In this document: one piece after another, positions 25,059 to 34,623 of the stretch | Position numbering within the stretch: the first letter of the stretch is position 1 | Layout: the number at the start of each line of letters is the position of its first letter | Assembly: GCA_050181835.1 (NCBI GenBank) | Contig: JBFXCU010000011.1 | Location: 1 to 64,000 of the forward strand | Source of the DNA: CAILZL01 sp050181835 | GTDB lineage: Bacteria > Pseudomonadota > Gammaproteobacteria > Steroidobacterales > Steroidobacteraceae | Direction: 5' to 3' | Length of the DNA: 64,000 bases | The notes under the pieces: generated by a model | What the model was told of the DNA's origin: nothing | The model's database searches: none | Seen by the model: the letters and a program-made list of their open reading frames with translations, nothing else | Program-made: the position numbers and the translations under genes

Positions 25059-26200
25059 GCGCTGACCACCACCGGACTGGTGTCATGCCAGTGCAGATAC
25101 ACTTCTTGCTCCCAAGTGATGTTTTCGTCCTCATGACGCCAGCGGTTTGAACGGGTGACACGCACTGTTTTGCCAGAGCCAAGTCGCACAAGAAATACTG
25201 ATAGGTCACCCAGATAAGCAATCTCTTTCACCACGCCTTGCGTCCAGTTCTCTTCTGCTTGTGGCCGCTGCAACGTCAACTCGATTTTTTCTGGGCGAAC
25301 CGCCACCCAGAGCTTGGCTTGCGGCGCAGCACTGATACCATGTGCCACATACACCGGACGTTCTAGCTCCGGACACACGATGCACACATGATCAGGCTCA
25401 TCAGCTGTCAATGTACCAGCAAACAAATTCACTGAACCAATGAATTCGGCTACGAACTTGCTACCGGGAAATTCGTAAATATCTTTAGGCGTACCCACCT
25501 GCACAATTTCGCCACGGTTCATCACGCCAATCCGCGACGCCAGCGTCATCGCTTCTTCCTGATCGTGCGTTACCACAACGAACGTCACACCAAGTTTTTC
25601 CTGCAGGTTCACCAGCTCAAACTGGGTCTGTTCACGCAGCTTTTTATCTAACGCAGCCAACGGCTCATCAAGTAGCAGCAGTTTGGGCTGTTTGATGAGC
25701 GCACGCGCCAGTGCAACGCGTTGCCGTTGACCACCGGATAGCTGATGCGGCTTGCGTTTACCGAATTCACCAAGGCTGACCAACTTGAGCATGCTGGCAA
25801 CGCGCTCCGTAATCTCTGTTTTTGGTTTACCTTCCATTTTCAAACCAAAGCTCACGTTCTGTTCCACATCCATGTGTGGAAACAAGGCATAGGATTGAAA
25901 CATCATGTTAACTGGCCGCTCATAAGGCGGAATGTCACCCATGTCGATGCCATCAATATAGATCTTGCCACTGCTAGGTGCTTCAAACCCGGCCAGCATG
26001 CGCAGCAACGTGGTCTTGCCACAACCTGAGCCACCCAACAAACAGAACAACTCGGCTTGATAAATATTTAGCGATACATCATCAACCGCCACAAAGTCAC
26101 CAAAGCGCTTGGTGACATGCTCAAGACGAATATAAGGCTCCGCTTTTGGATCATTCCAAGGCTGGCGTACGCAAGCAGAGTCAAGCGCGGTTGAGACCAT
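25055..26200 (-). CDS. potG: Putrescine ABC transporter ATP-binding protein PotG
   Basis: ATPase subunit, about 381 residues (377 in Escherichia coli PotG). Walker A LLGGSGCGKTTLLR, Q loop NMMFQSYALFPHM, ABC signature LSGGQRQRVALARAL, Walker B LLLLDEPLAALD and the switch VVTHDQEEAM are all present, followed by a TOBE regulatory domain (WVAVRPEKIEL). I start at ATG 26200 (MVSTALD); a longer frame would enter the hairpin at 26219-26254. It lies behind potF, separated by that hairpin. Confidence 0.94.
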   Translation of the reverse strand: MVSTALDSACVRQPWNDPKAEPYIRLEHVTKRFGDFVAVDDVSLNIYQAELFCLLGGSGCGKTTLLRMLAGFEAPSSGKIYIDGIDMGDIPPYERPVNMMFQSYALFPHMDVEQNVSFGLKMEGKPKTEITERVASMLKLVSLGEFGKRKPHQLSGGQRQRVALARALIKQPKLLLLDEPLAALDKKLREQTQFELVNLQEKLGVTFVVVTHDQEEAMTLASRIGVMNRGEIVQVGTPKDIYEFPGSKFVAEFIGSVNLFAGTLTADEPDHVCIVCPELERPVYVAHGISAAPQAKLWVAVRPEKIELTLQRPQAEENWTQGVVKEIAYLGDLSVFLVRLGSGKTVRVTRSNRWRHEDENITWEQEVYLHWHDTSPVVVSA

Positions 26201-26218
26201 GTAATTCTCGTATACTCT

Positions 26219-26254
26219 CTCCATCTCTTTCCCGCAATCGGGAAAGAGATGGAG
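26219..26254. repeat. Perfect 16-base-pair hairpin between potF and potG
   Basis: CTCCATCTCTTTCCCG (26219-26234) pairs perfectly with CGGGAAAGAGATGGAG (26239-26254) around a CAAT loop. It lies after the binding-protein gene and before the ATPase gene in transcription order. A structure here could protect the potF message and lower expression of potGHI, a common arrangement in ABC operons. Its core resembles the repeat at 15044-15096, so it may also be a dispersed repeat. Confidence 0.65.
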
Positions 26255-26351
26255 CAATTTCTATGAACTCCGCCTCGCCCTTCTCATCTCCGGCAAAACT
26301 GCAGGCGCAGAGCGAGGCCAATCGTGAAAACTGTTTGTGTCACGACGCCGC

Positions 26352-27512
26352 TTATTTGCCGGTCTGAAAGCGAGTCCAAGTACGAGTCAGCAACCGATTA
26401 TAGTCATCGGCCACCGCCAGTTCCGGCGCCAACTTGGCCTTCACCTCGGCAGGCGGATACACACCGGGATCATTCTTCACGACATCATCAATGTATGGCT
26501 CCGAAGCCAGATTGCCATTGGCATAGTTAACCGCATTGGAGTTGGCCGCAGCGACTTCTGGCTGCATCAAATAATCCATAAATAAGTGCGCGTTCTTGGG
26601 ATGCTTGGCATCCGCCGGAATGGACATCATATCGAACCAGATGACAGTGCCTTCCTTAGGCACTGAATAAGCCACTGTCACGCCATTAGCGGCTTCTGCA
26701 GCACGATCACGCGACTGCAGCACATCGCCGCTGTACCCCACGGCAATGCACAAATCACCATTGGCCAAGTCTTCAATGTATTGCGATGAATTGATCTTGC
26801 GTACATAGGGACGAATTCTCATCAACTGCGCTTCGACCAACTTCAGATCTTCAGCATCCTGACTATTGGGTTCCTTGCCCAAGTACATCAAAACGATGCT
26901 GCGTATGTCAGTTGGTGCATCAAGTATTGAAATGCCGCAGTCCTTAAACTTGGCCGCGTAAGTCGGATCTAGCACCAGCGCCCAGCTGTCGACTGGCGCA
27001 TTCGGCATGATTTTTTTGATTTTTTCAACATTATAACCAATGCCATCAGTCCCCCACATGTAGGGAACCGCATAAGCATTGTCAGGATCATGCAAGGCCA
27101 CGCGCCGCATGATGTCTGTATCCATGTTGCCAATATTCTTCAGCAAGGACTTGTCCAACTTCTGGAACACGCCTGCTTTGATTTGGCGCTCCATAAACGG
27201 AGCCGTCGGAATCACCAAGTCATAACCAGTATTGCCAGCCAGCAGCTTGGTTTCAACGACTTCATTGGAATCGAATACATCATAGTTGACCTTGATACCG
27301 TACTTGGCTTCAAAGTTTTTTACCGTGTCATCAGCAATATAGTCTGACCAATTGTATACATTAAGAACTTTTTCATCGTCGGTCATCACCGCCGTATCGG
27401 CTACTGGTGCCGCAGGCACCTCTTCTTTTTTGCTACAACCTGCCAGCTGCATAGCCAACCCCACAGAGGTCAGCACAGTGATGTAAGGATTCAAATGGGG
27501 AGAAACGGTCAT
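26352..27512 (-). CDS. potF: Putrescine-binding protein PotF, lipoprotein form
   Basis: Substrate-binding subunit of the putrescine importer. The 386-residue precursor begins with a hydrophobic signal ending in the lipobox MQLAGC, so it is probably anchored to a membrane as a lipoprotein, unlike the free periplasmic PotF of Escherichia coli. The mature part shows LNVYNWSDYIADDTVKNFE, YDVFDSNEVVETKLLAG, VPYMWGTDGIGYN and FDMMSIPADAKHP, all characteristic of the PotD/PotF family. Start at ATG 27512, preceded by GAGAGG. Lies between puuA and the potGHI genes. Confidence 0.93.
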   Translation of the reverse strand: MTVSPHLNPYITVLTSVGLAMQLAGCSKKEEVPAAPVADTAVMTDDEKVLNVYNWSDYIADDTVKNFEAKYGIKVNYDVFDSNEVVETKLLAGNTGYDLVIPTAPFMERQIKAGVFQKLDKSLLKNIGNMDTDIMRRVALHDPDNAYAVPYMWGTDGIGYNVEKIKKIMPNAPVDSWALVLDPTYAAKFKDCGISILDAPTDIRSIVLMYLGKEPNSQDAEDLKLVEAQLMRIRPYVRKINSSQYIEDLANGDLCIAVGYSGDVLQSRDRAAEAANGVTVAYSVPKEGTVIWFDMMSIPADAKHPKNAHLFMDYLMQPEVAAANSNAVNYANGNLASEPYIDDVVKNDPGVYPPAEVKAKLAPELAVADDYNRLLTRTWTRFQTGK

Positions 27513-27621
27513 GATGCGGTGCCTCTCGAGTGTGAAATGGAAGCGAATGAAGCGAGCGTAGCGCAGTCGCCGTGTCGGGAAAAGCGACAATTAACTTCCC
27601 GGCGACTCAAACCTGAGTTCA

Positions 27622-28956
27622 TTACACGTTGAGCAACAAATGTTCACGTTCCCATGAGCTGATCACGCGCAGGAAGGTTTCATACTCCGTCTCCTTCACC
27701 GCAGTGTAGGCAAGCACAAACCGCTCACCTAACAATTCGATCATGGCTGGACAATCACGCAGCAACCGCAGTGACTCTTCTAGGTTTCGCGGCAAGGAGT
27801 ACGGTAGGTCATAGGCGCTACCAACCACTGGCTCACTAGGCTTAAGTTTTTCCAGCATTCCTAAGTACCCGCATGCCAGCGATGCCGCGATCGCCAGGTA
27901 GCCGTTGGCATCCGCACCACCCACGCGATTTTCGACACGGCGATTCTCCGGCCCACAGACTGGGACACGCAAACCGGCAGTGCGGTTGTCATAGCCCCAT
28001 TGCGTATTAATCGGTGCAGCTAGATGACGCTGGATACGTCGATACGAATTCACATTTGGTGCAAACAGCGACATCGCAGCCGGCAGATATTTCTGCAGCC
28101 CGGCGATGTGCGCAAAAAACAGCTCCGAGGGACTGTCATCATCGTTGCTGAAAATATTCTTGCCGGTGACTTTGTCAACTACACTCTGGTGAATGTGCAT
28201 GGCGCTGCCCGGTTCGCGCGCCATCGGTTTAGCCATAAAGGTGGCATACATTTTATGGCGCATGGCGGCTTCACGAGCAGTGCGCTTGAACAGGAATACC
28301 TGGTCGGCCAGCGACAAGGCGTTGCCGTGGATCAAGTTGATTTCCATCTGTGCCGCACCGTCTTCATGAATCAGGGTATCGATTTCGATGCCTTGGGCTT
28401 CGCAGAAGGCGTACATGTCATCGAACATCGGATCAAATTCATTCACGGCTGCAATGGAGTACGCTTGACGACCGATTTCTGGTCGGCCCGACCGCCCCAC
28501 CGGCGGCTTGAGTGGATAATCGGCATCGACGTTTGGCTCGACCAGATAAAACTCCAGCTCCGGCGCCACCACCGGCTGCCAACCATGCTGCTCATACAAA
28601 CCCATGATTTTCTGCAACACGAAACGGGGAGCCATTGGCACGGGTACACCATCGGAATAGAAACTATCGTGGATGACTTGCGCAGTAGGCTCAGGCGCCC
28701 ACGGCACCACATGGACAGCGTTGGGGTCGCCCTTCATCACCACATCGATTTCTGCCGGATTAATCGCACGTTCATCAGCAGGATAATCACCGGTCACGGT
28801 TTGTAGAAAAATACTCTCCGGCAGACGCATGCCTTCTTCTTCGGCAAACTTTTCCGCTGGCATGACTTTGCCACGCGCAATACCCGCCATATCGGGGACG
28901 ACTGCCTCAACTTCCTGGATACCGTGTTCTTTGAAAAAAGCACCAATTTTGCTCAT
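27622..28956 (-). CDS. puuA: Gamma-glutamylputrescine synthetase (glutamine synthetase-like)
   Basis: ATP-dependent ligase joining glutamate to putrescine, the first step of the Puu degradation pathway. The 444-residue product has the glutamine synthetase fold: catalytic segments VAPELEFYLVEP, EDGAAQMEINLIHGNAL, MAKPMAREPGSAMHIHQSV and ENRRVENRVGGADANGYLAI. It lacks the adenylylation-type C-terminus of GlnA and sits between puuD and potF, which together identify the PuuA branch. 41 bases separate it from puuD. Confidence 0.92.
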   Translation of the reverse strand: MSKIGAFFKEHGIQEVEAVVPDMAGIARGKVMPAEKFAEEEGMRLPESIFLQTVTGDYPADERAINPAEIDVVMKGDPNAVHVVPWAPEPTAQVIHDSFYSDGVPVPMAPRFVLQKIMGLYEQHGWQPVVAPELEFYLVEPNVDADYPLKPPVGRSGRPEIGRQAYSIAAVNEFDPMFDDMYAFCEAQGIEIDTLIHEDGAAQMEINLIHGNALSLADQVFLFKRTAREAAMRHKMYATFMAKPMAREPGSAMHIHQSVVDKVTGKNIFSNDDDSPSELFFAHIAGLQKYLPAAMSLFAPNVNSYRRIQRHLAAPINTQWGYDNRTAGLRVPVCGPENRRVENRVGGADANGYLAIAASLACGYLGMLEKLKPSEPVVGSAYDLPYSLPRNLEESLRLLRDCPAMIELLGERFVLAYTAVKETEYETFLRVISSWEREHLLLNV

Positions 28957-28997
28957 CGTAATTCTCCCGGATCAATCCGGTTTGTTCAGTTACCGAT

Positions 28998-29750
28998 TCA
29001 ATCGTTGGCTGCGTGTTCATAAGCGGCCTTGCCAAAGGCGGCAAACAGCGCTACCGAAAATGGATTTTGCATGGCCCTCCATTCCGGGTGCCATTGCACA
29101 CCTACGGCGAAAGTTTTGGCATCACGTACTCGGAATGCCTCAACCACCGCATCCGGCGCCCGCGCCTCAACCACCAGTCCGGGAGCCAGTTCACGCACGC
29201 CCTGCCAGTGCAATGAATTGACTTTGATGGTGTCGCTACCAGCAATGCCGTGCAGGACGCCACCAGAAGTCAATGTAACCAAGTGTGACGGACCGTATTG
29301 CACCTCAAGCGCATCTGCATCGTTTTCACGATGGTCATTCAAGCCGGGGACTTCATGCAACTTCGGCCACAGACTACCCCCATAAGCAACATTCATTTCC
29401 TGAAAGCCGCGACAAATCGCCAGTAACGGCATGCCTGCGGCGACGATTTTTGGAATCAAGGGCAGAGTAGTGGCATCGCGCTGCGGGTCATGCAACGTGC
29501 CTGGCTGGCTAGCGTCGCCATAATGATGCGGCTCAATGTTGGAGGGACTGCCGGGTAACAACACGCCGTCCAGCTGCGCAACTAACGCATCCAGTCGGTC
29601 ACCGGCTCCCAGCGAGGGAATCACCACCGGCACACAGTCAGCGCCCGCCACAATCGCCATGAGATACTTTTCACCAACGCAATGAAAATAGTGATCGCCA
29701 AGAAACTTGCGATCTGCGGGTACGCCAATCAAGGGTTTGTGTTGCGACAT
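28998..29750 (-). CDS. puuD: Gamma-glutamyl-GABA hydrolase (class I glutamine amidotransferase-like)
   Basis: Releases GABA and glutamate from gamma-glutamyl-GABA in the Puu pathway. The 250-residue product shows GVPADRKFLGDHYFHCVGEKY, DGVLLPGSPSNIEPHHYG, the nucleophile cysteine in LLAICRGFQEMNVAYGGSL and the His-Glu pair in GVQWHPEWR. First gene of the minus-strand puuD-puuA-potFGHI series and divergent from puuB. Confidence 0.93.
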   Translation of the reverse strand: MSQHKPLIGVPADRKFLGDHYFHCVGEKYLMAIVAGADCVPVVIPSLGAGDRLDALVAQLDGVLLPGSPSNIEPHHYGDASQPGTLHDPQRDATTLPLIPKIVAAGMPLLAICRGFQEMNVAYGGSLWPKLHEVPGLNDHRENDADALEVQYGPSHLVTLTSGGVLHGIAGSDTIKVNSLHWQGVRELAPGLVVEARAPDAVVEAFRVRDAKTFAVGVQWHPEWRAMQNPFSVALFAAFGKAAYEHAAND

Positions 29751-29866
29751 AGAGTCAGATAATCAATGCACTTGCAGCACATTTAAGCACAGATGCCGAG
29801 CCGAAAAGTAGCAGCAGAAATTTATTTACGGTGTTGCAAATGCCAGCAAGCGGCTACGATTCAGGT

Positions 29867-31150
29867 ATGACCTCCGCACCAAATACGACCACCAGCTACT
29901 ATCAGGCCAGTGCCAATACGGCACGGAATTTCCCGGCTTTACAAGGTGCTGTCAATGCTGATGTGTGCGTGATTGGCGCAGGCATTGCCGGCTGTTCCAC
30001 CGCCCTACACTTGGCACAACGCGGATATCGCGTGGTCTTGATAGAGGCCGCCCAAGTTGGTTTTGGTGCTTCTGGACGCAGTGGTGGCCAACTACTGCCC
30101 GGCTATTCCAGTGGTCAAGCGCCATTGCTGACGCAATTAGGTAAGGATGGTGCGCGCCAGCTGTGGGAGCTATCTGTCGCAGCGGTAGCACTGACCACGC
30201 AATTGATTAACACTCATCGCATCGACTGTGACTTGCAGTACGGACACCTCGATGTTGCCGTTAAAGCGCGTCAGCGTACCGAACTACAACAGTACCAACG
30301 TGAATACACAGATCAATATCACTACCAAAGCCTGCGCTTCATTGAACGCGAAGAGCTGCATAGCCTGCTGGACAGCGAGCGCTATTGTGCTGCGTTGTAC
30401 GATAGCGCCAGCGCACATGTGCATCCACTGAATTACACCCTCGGACTATCGCGCGCGGCCGAACAAGCAGGCACCAGCATTCATGAACATTCACCTGCAT
30501 TGAATATCAGTGGTCAGCAAAGGCTACAAATCCACACTACTCACGGCGTAGTGAATGCACGCTACGCCGTGTTATGCGCCAATGTAGAAAATGCCGCTCT
30601 ATCACCCCATCTGGCACAGCGCATGATGTCAGTCGGCACCTATGTGATCGCCACTGAAGTATTGGGAAAAGCACGTGCTCACAGCTTAATTCGCAATCGC
30701 GCCGCAGTGTCAGACCTCAATTTCATCCTTGACTACTTTCGACTGTCAGCAGACCACCGCTTGTTATTTGGTGGTCGCGTTAGTTACTCCGGTCGTGATT
30801 TTCGCGACACCAGCATGGCAACGCGACGACGCATGCTGCAAGTGTTCCCGCAATTAAGCGATACGCGCATTGAATATAGCTGGGGCGGCATGCTCGATAT
30901 CAGTTTGAATCGGGCGCCGGATTTTGGTCGCCTACAGGACAATATATTTTACCTACAAGGATTTTCCGGTCACGGCATGGCGTTGGCGGGTATGGCCGGC
31001 AAGCTGGTCGCAGACACTATTGCAGGACAGGCGGAGCGATTTGATTTATTTACCCGGTTAACGCACCGACATTTTCCGGGTGGACCACTGCTGCGCACAC
31101 CGGCGTTAGTATTGGCAATGTTATGGTATCGGCTGCGTGATTTGCTTTAA
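29867..31150 (+). CDS. puuB: Gamma-glutamylputrescine oxidase (FAD-dependent)
   Basis: Oxidises gamma-glutamylputrescine to the aldehyde. About 427 residues (426 in Escherichia coli), a DAO-family flavoenzyme with ADVCVIGAGIAGCSTALHLA, VVLIEAAQVGFGASGRSGGQ and the C-terminal FAD contact YLQGFSGHGMALAGMAGKL. I prefer ATG 29867 because it gives the usual length; an upstream GTG at 29831 and ATG at 29840 are in frame. Divergent from puuD with a shared intergenic region. The aldehyde dehydrogenase PuuC, aminotransferase PuuE and repressor PuuR are not in this window. Confidence 0.92.
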   Translation: MTSAPNTTTSYYQASANTARNFPALQGAVNADVCVIGAGIAGCSTALHLAQRGYRVVLIEAAQVGFGASGRSGGQLLPGYSSGQAPLLTQLGKDGARQLWELSVAAVALTTQLINTHRIDCDLQYGHLDVAVKARQRTELQQYQREYTDQYHYQSLRFIEREELHSLLDSERYCAALYDSASAHVHPLNYTLGLSRAAEQAGTSIHEHSPALNISGQQRLQIHTTHGVVNARYAVLCANVENAALSPHLAQRMMSVGTYVIATEVLGKARAHSLIRNRAAVSDLNFILDYFRLSADHRLLFGGRVSYSGRDFRDTSMATRRRMLQVFPQLSDTRIEYSWGGMLDISLNRAPDFGRLQDNIFYLQGFSGHGMALAGMAGKLVADTIAGQAERFDLFTRLTHRHFPGGPLLRTPALVLAMLWYRLRDLL

Positions 31151-31202
31151 GACTGTGGCTTCAGGTTCTGATCTGATCCTACATTTCACAGCCTATTCCT
31201 TT

Positions 31203-31556
31203 CTATCCCGTATAGACGCAGCCACTGGTACAGGTTTCATGCACCACCACTTTGCTCAGCATGGATAGCTGTGGTTTGATTTCATTCCATATCCAGCGCG
31301 CCAAATTTTCGCTGGTGGGATTTTCCAACCCTTCAATATCGTTCAAGTAGTGATGATCCAGTCGCTCATAAGTGGGCTGAAAAATAGCCTTCACTTCCGC
31401 AAAATCCATAATCCAGCCAGTGAGTGGATCAACTTCACCAGAGATGTGTAGCTCGATGCGAAATGAATGGCCATGCAAGCGTGAGCACTTGTGACCAGCG
31501 GCGACATTCGGCAAGCGATGCGCGGCTTCGATGGTAAAGATCCGGAAAATATCCAA
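31203..31556 (-). CDS. queD: 6-carboxy-5,6,7,8-tetrahydropterin synthase
   Basis: Second enzyme of queuosine/7-deazaguanine synthesis, acting on dihydroneopterin triphosphate. The 117-residue product has the zinc ligands in EAAHRLP and CSRLHGHSF, WIMDFAEVK, LDHHYLND and the glutamate-containing NPTSENLARWIW and VVVHETCTSG. Length matches QueD. Lies downstream of a Cys-rich orphan gene on the same strand, 139 bases away, and convergent with puuB. Confidence 0.94.
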   Translation of the reverse strand: MDIFRIFTIEAAHRLPNVAAGHKCSRLHGHSFRIELHISGEVDPLTGWIMDFAEVKAIFQPTYERLDHHYLNDIEGLENPTSENLARWIWNEIKPQLSMLSKVVVHETCTSGCVYTG

Positions 31557-31695
31557 GGTAGACTTACTTTATGTTGCTAGTGGTTAGATGCGTTAACTTA
31601 CTTCAACCCAACTCAACACCAATCACTGGCGACCGGTCAAGGCAGAGAGGAAAATATCTAATCAACGCTTACCAATCTTACTTGTTGTTGTTATA

Positions 31696-32064
31696 TCAAG
31701 CAGCTTTGCGCTTGCGCGCCACGCAACTGCAGGTGCCACAGGTGCACTTGATCGAACTGCAATCCGTACACACAGAAAAATCCACCGAACCGAAATGACG
31801 GCGGCATCCCGAGCAATAGGGCTTTAACCTGTTACTACGCGCAGTGCGATACGCATCAACTGCATTGGCGGATTCTTGAATGACATCTGGCTCACCAGTA
31901 CCCAAATCCTTGTTGACCAGATCACGACGGAAGGTGGTCACAGACATACTGCTGACTTTGAACAAACGCATCTGTTCTTGGGCAAGCCCCATCTGTCCTA
32001 GTGGATCATAAATGACCACACCCAGTTTGGAATGGAAACGCACCTGAAACGGATCGCCGCTCAT
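31696..32064 (-). CDS. Small protein with an eight-cysteine C-terminal cluster, function unknown
   Basis: A 122-residue protein, start ATG 32064 (MSGDPFQVRF). The first part is predicted soluble and mixed (VRFHSKLGVVIYDPLGQMGL, VSSMSVTTFRRDLVNKD). The last 40 residues hold CSGC, CTDC and CTCGTCSC, eight cysteines in pairs, followed by a basic end (VARKRKAA). Paired CxxC motifs suggest one or two zinc sites or another metal cluster. I do not recognise the family. It lies between rlmKL and queD on the same strand. A longer frame upstream to 32238 has no supporting similarity. The composition is unusual for an unreal frame, which argues that it is a gene. Confidence 0.65.
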   Translation of the reverse strand: MSGDPFQVRFHSKLGVVIYDPLGQMGLAQEQMRLFKVSSMSVTTFRRDLVNKDLGTGEPDVIQESANAVDAYRTARSNRLKPYCSGCRRHFGSVDFSVCTDCSSIKCTCGTCSCVARKRKAA

Positions 32065-32265
32065 GAAAACCAGCCTACAAACTCTGTATTGGGGGAAGGG
32101 AGATAATGAGCGGTGATTCTGCGGCAATATGCCCGCAATGACAATGTAACAAACAACTCCGTCATTAGAAAAACCGGCTAAATCCCGAGAAATTATGCCA
32201 ATTTTAATATCACATAACGCATCAATCGTGGCTCTCACCGCATCACAACGCGCAATATTGCGCGC

Positions 32266-34533
32266 TTACGGGCGGTTTATAGCAAAACAGCAATGGATTT
32301 TCGGGTTGCGCTCGAAATCCTTGGGCAGGGTCTCACGACTCCAGTCTTGGATCTGAAAATCCTTCAAACCATATTGATCCAGTTTGAAGCGCGTGTAGTT
32401 ATTGGAAAACACAATCACGCCACCCGGTGCCAGTAACTCTGCCGCCCATAAAATCAATTGCACGTGGTCGTGCTGCACTTCGAAGTCGCGCTCCATGCGC
32501 TTGGATCGCGAAAAAGTAGGTGGATCAATGAAGATGACATCGTACTGACGCTGCTTTTGTTCAGCCTCATGCTCAAGCCACTGCAAGCAGTCGCCTTGAA
32601 TCAGTTCGTGCTCCGGCGCATCAAACTGATTGAGCTGTAGATTTTTTTCAGCCCACTCCAAATAGGTGTACGACATGTCTACCGTGGTCGATGCTACGGC
32701 GCCGCCACCCACTGCATGCACCGTCGCCGCGCCGGTATAGGCAAACAGATTCAGGAACCGCTTGCCTTTGCATAGCTGACCCAGACGCTCCCGCGTGATG
32801 CGATGATCGAGAAATAAGCCGGTATCGAGATAATCGCTAAAGTTGACGTAAAAACTATACCCACCCTCGGCTACCACTTGAAACTCACGCTGCTCGTCCA
32901 GTTTTTCATATTGCGAGTGATCACTTTGCTGGCGTCGTGTACGCACAAAAATTTGCTCGCGCGGTAACACCAACACTTCTGGCAACACCGACAACACCTG
33001 CATACGCCGCATACGCGCCGCATCGCGATTAATACTATCGGGCGCTGCATACTCTTGCACATAGGCCCAATTGAGTGTCGCATCCTCTGCGGCTCCATAC
33101 AAATCTATAGCAAACGAATACTCCGGCATATCGGCGTCATAGAGTCGATAGCAACGAATGCTGTTCTTGCTGGCCCAGCTTTTCGCGTTCTTGAAATTCT
33201 TGCGCAACCGATTGGCAAACATTTCTGCGCCCGGGGTCTGGCGCAGATCAGCGAATTTTTCTTCCGCGCTAGGTCGTGAGTCAGGCGTATTGAAGTGAGT
33301 CGGTTCAATATCAAAGCGCAGCAAGCGACATTCCAGTGCGCCGTTGTACAAGGTGTGACTACGCTTGGCATTGATGCCCAGCTGTTTTGCCAATGGTGGG
33401 TTGCCGGTAAAAACCGCTGCCTTCCAACCGGTAAATTCATCGCGCAGTTTATCGCCTAACTGCCCGTACAAATCCTTCAGCGTATCCTGATCGCCAATGC
33501 GCTCACCATAGGGGGGATTGCACACCAGCAAGCCAAGCGTTGCTTTTTCCTGCACCGACTCCAGCTTGCCTTCGATTCCCTCTTCTGGTTGCGGGAGAGG
33601 ACTCTGCAAGTCACTCAACGCTCGCTTTTCAAAATGCACCAGACCATTCAAGCCAGCACGTTCGGCATTCTCCAGCGCTGCGCGAATCGCGAAGGCATCT
33701 TGATCATAGCCACGCAACATTACTCGCCCTTGCCGACCCGCAGCCGCACGCGCAGCCACTTCATCCAGCAAGCGCTGCCATAACGTGGCATCGTGTCCAC
33801 CCCATCGAGTCATCCCCCACTGCGCCGATGATTGCGCACGCAACCAACCCGGCGCGATATCACATGCCATCAACGCTGCTTCAATAACTAACGTACCGGA
33901 ACCGCACATGGGGTCAAGCAAGGTTGCACCGCTGGCCGACATTACAGGCCAACCGGCACGCAATAAAATTGCCGCTGCCAGATTCTCTTTCAATGGTGCC
34001 GCTACACCGCGCGCACGATAGCCACGACGGTGCAGCGAATCGCCAGACAGATCAATGCTGACCGTCGCCTGCTCGCGATGCGCATGCATATTAATGCGCA
34101 CATCTGGTGCCTCCATGTTCACCGATGGCCGCTCGCCAAACTTGTCGCGGAACTGGTCAACAATCGCATCCTTGGTTTTCAGCGCCCCAAACTGGGTGTG
34201 CTTGATGCCCAGCGAGCTGCCCTGAAAATCCACTACCAGCGTACCCGTCACTGACAAATGCTGTGACCAGTCAATACGCTGCAACCCAGCGTACATAGCA
34301 TTGGCGTCATGCGCCGCGACTTGCGCAATCGGCATCAAGATGCGACTGGCGACGCGCGACCACAAACAGGCGCGATAGGCCGTTTCCAGCGTGCCGTCGA
34401 ATTCCACCCCCGCTTTCATTTCCCGCGCGCGAGTCGCACCACAGGCCTTCAGCTCAGCAGCCAGCAAGTCAACCACTCCCAACGGGCAGGTGGCAAAAAA
34501 GGATTGGGCTTTAACGGGAGTCGAGTCGGGCAT
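32266..34533 (-). CDS. rlmL: Bifunctional 23S rRNA methyltransferase RlmKL
   Basis: Fusion of two methyltransferases modifying 23S rRNA, RlmL (m2G2445) and RlmK (m7G2069), a gammaproteobacterial arrangement. In the 755-residue product an N-terminal THUMP domain (FFATCPLGVVDLLAAELKAC) is followed by RlmL with LLDPMCGSGTLVIEAALMA and LLVCNPPYGERIGD, then RlmK with GKRFLNLFAYTGAATVHAV and YDVIFIDPPTFSRSKRMERD. It is about 50 residues longer than the Escherichia coli protein (702). Upstream it is bordered by the long inverted repeat at 34624-34691. Confidence 0.95.
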   Translation of the reverse strand: MPDSTPVKAQSFFATCPLGVVDLLAAELKACGATRAREMKAGVEFDGTLETAYRACLWSRVASRILMPIAQVAAHDANAMYAGLQRIDWSQHLSVTGTLVVDFQGSSLGIKHTQFGALKTKDAIVDQFRDKFGERPSVNMEAPDVRINMHAHREQATVSIDLSGDSLHRRGYRARGVAAPLKENLAAAILLRAGWPVMSASGATLLDPMCGSGTLVIEAALMACDIAPGWLRAQSSAQWGMTRWGGHDATLWQRLLDEVAARAAAGRQGRVMLRGYDQDAFAIRAALENAERAGLNGLVHFEKRALSDLQSPLPQPEEGIEGKLESVQEKATLGLLVCNPPYGERIGDQDTLKDLYGQLGDKLRDEFTGWKAAVFTGNPPLAKQLGINAKRSHTLYNGALECRLLRFDIEPTHFNTPDSRPSAEEKFADLRQTPGAEMFANRLRKNFKNAKSWASKNSIRCYRLYDADMPEYSFAIDLYGAAEDATLNWAYVQEYAAPDSINRDAARMRRMQVLSVLPEVLVLPREQIFVRTRRQQSDHSQYEKLDEQREFQVVAEGGYSFYVNFSDYLDTGLFLDHRITRERLGQLCKGKRFLNLFAYTGAATVHAVGGGAVASTTVDMSYTYLEWAEKNLQLNQFDAPEHELIQGDCLQWLEHEAEQKQRQYDVIFIDPPTFSRSKRMERDFEVQHDHVQLILWAAELLAPGGVIVFSNNYTRFKLDQYGLKDFQIQDWSRETLPKDFERNPKIHCCFAINRP

Positions 34534-34623
34534 AATTCAATCAGTGTACGCGAACGCAGGGGCCGCCCTTATACAGAAGTTGTACTCGAAAAGCGCGCGG
34601 CGTAATGCACGGCTGCTCCTAAT

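Noticed and set aside
28024..28806. Long plus-strand open frame inside puuA
   Set aside because: It is the antisense shadow of puuA and has no recognisable motif; puuA is strongly supported on the other strand.
31696..32238. Cys-rich protein as a flagellar regulator such as FlhC
   Set aside because: Only the presence of cysteines is shared; the spacing and the N-terminal part do not match.
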